Shown one piece after another: positions 58,476 through 58,955 of a stretch of 58,955 nucleotides of DNA; the stretch's first letter is position 1, and each line of letters opens with the position of its first letter. Origin of the DNA: Deltaproteobacteria bacterium (GTDB taxonomy: Bacteria; Myxococcota_A; Polyangia; Polyangiales; Polyangiaceae); assembly GCA_003235365.1 (NCBI GenBank), contig QJWJ01000201.1:1-58955 (forward strand). The letters are read 5' to 3'. The notes below the pieces were generated by a model. The model had not been told where the DNA came from and did not search any database. It was given only the letters and a program-made list of their open reading frames with translations. A program made the position numbers and the translations under genes.

Positions 58476-58955
58476 TCACTGCTGGATCACCACTTCGACG
58501 CGGTTGTTCTTCGCCTTGTTGCGGTCGCTGTTGTTGGGAACCAAGGGGTTGGCTCCACCCATGCCTCGTGCCGAGACGCGGGAGGCGTCCACACCGCCCG
58601 CGACCAGTCGCTCACGAATCGCCGTGGCGCGATCCGTCGTCAGCGTCAACGCCGACTGGAACGGCAGCGAGTCGTCGGTGTGGGCCCGCACCTCGATGCG
58701 CAACTCGGACTGCTCGGTCAGCATCGCGACCAACTCGTCCAGCAAGCCCGACGCCGAGGCGGTCAACGTTGCCGTGCCGGGCTCGAACTCGATCGGCGCG
58801 CGGAACTTGAACTCGCCGCCGGCGATCCGAATGTTGGCGCGGCCGGCCTTGGCCAGCTGGATTTGCGATGCCGTACGTCCCTCTGGCACGATCTCGATGG
58901 CCCGCGTCGTCGGGTAGTAACCGGGAGCGGCAATCTTGAGCGTGATGGGGCCTGC
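58476..58955 (-). CDS. PEGA-OmpA family protein, N-terminus beyond the window
   Basis: The leftward frame is open from the window edge (58955) to a stop at 58476, so 159 residues are visible. The first 25 residues (ITLKIAAPGYYPTTRAIEIV) look like the end of a PEGA domain, a surface beta module. The rest is an OmpA-C peptidoglycan-binding domain: FRAPIEFEPGTATLTASASG, LRIEVRAHTDDSLPFQSA, LTTDRATAIRERLVAGGVDA, VSARGMGGANPLVPN and the end NNRVEVVIQQ. The Asp and Arg that bind diaminopimelate are present. Most of the protein lies outside, so its full architecture cannot be seen. Confidence 0.92.
   Translation of the reverse strand, partial: AGPITLKIAAPGYYPTTRAIEIVPEGRTASQIQLAKAGRANIRIAGGEFKFRAPIEFEPGTATLTASASGLLDELVAMLTEQSELRIEVRAHTDDSLPFQSALTLTTDRATAIRERLVAGGVDASRVSARGMGGANPLVPNNSDRNKAKNNRVEVVIQQ

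Overview
The window reads as a chromosomal segment of a high-GC member of the Myxococcota (myxobacterial lineage). The best single marker is a C-terminal MYXO-CTERM-type sorting tag on the protein at 54096-56072. Support comes from the many lipoproteins with Ala/Pro/Ser-rich linkers, the frequent GTG and TTG starts, the strong G/C third-position bias, and gene families common in that phylum (SUMF1-fold lipoproteins, AIM24, caspase-like proteins, PEGA-OmpA). I see no phage, insertion sequence, integrase or CRISPR array. The three tRNA genes are Gly(CCC), Asp(GTC) and Val(TAC).

Layout. 1-2143: a partial class II glutamine amidotransferase, then a Tat-exported sulfite-oxidase-fold enzyme coupled to a PepSY-type membrane partner. 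2150-4842: tRNA-Gly with promoter and terminator, a second terminator that no gene explains, one lipoprotein, and about 960 gene-poor bases with a short tandem repeat and an AT-rich palindrome. 4843-11965: an envelope-assembly group (BamB-like, YfgM-like, a membrane sulfatase-fold/HEAT protein, GreA) and a divergent BamD-like lipoprotein. 11998-19608: an NtrC-type regulator, a hydrolase, dut, folC, a YajQ-family protein, glmM and nagZ. 19682-24074: an orphan DUF433 protein, transketolase, mltG and ruvX. 24340-30921: hisS, a strand-repeat protein, an exported caspase-like protein and argC.

30943-38081 is the most unusual block. It is a leftward operon encoding a Lon ATPase-protease whose catalytic Ser is replaced by Gly, a multi-pass membrane HELAH metalloprotease with TPR-like repeats, a formylglycine-generating-enzyme-fold lipoprotein without the catalytic cysteines, and an SGNH-hydrolase lipoprotein. 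I infer a cell-envelope quality-control or surface-modification unit built partly from catalytically dead scaffolds. 38266-44293 runs rightward: lipoprotein, hisB, TPR-AIM24, pgsA, lipoprotein, an orphan type III export subunit (SctS/FliQ family), an EpmA-like ligase with an extra N-terminal domain, a Cys-rich lipoprotein and a CyaY-like frataxin.

44348-51215 runs leftward: a receiver-only response regulator, a ThiE/TenI protein, a VanZ-like protein, thiG, a small conserved-looking protein, then a polysaccharide deacetylase, a DegT-type aminotransferase and an L,D-transpeptidase lipoprotein as a cell-wall set. 51602-58955: a membrane protein, a second sulfatase-fold lipoprotein, the MYXO-CTERM metalloprotease and its upstream partner, tRNA-Asp, a TVP38/VTT protein, tRNA-Val and a truncated PEGA-OmpA protein.

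Many genes are translationally coupled (ATGA, GTGA, TGATG or TTGA overlaps), which defines the operons. All function calls come from reading the translations; no database search was run.
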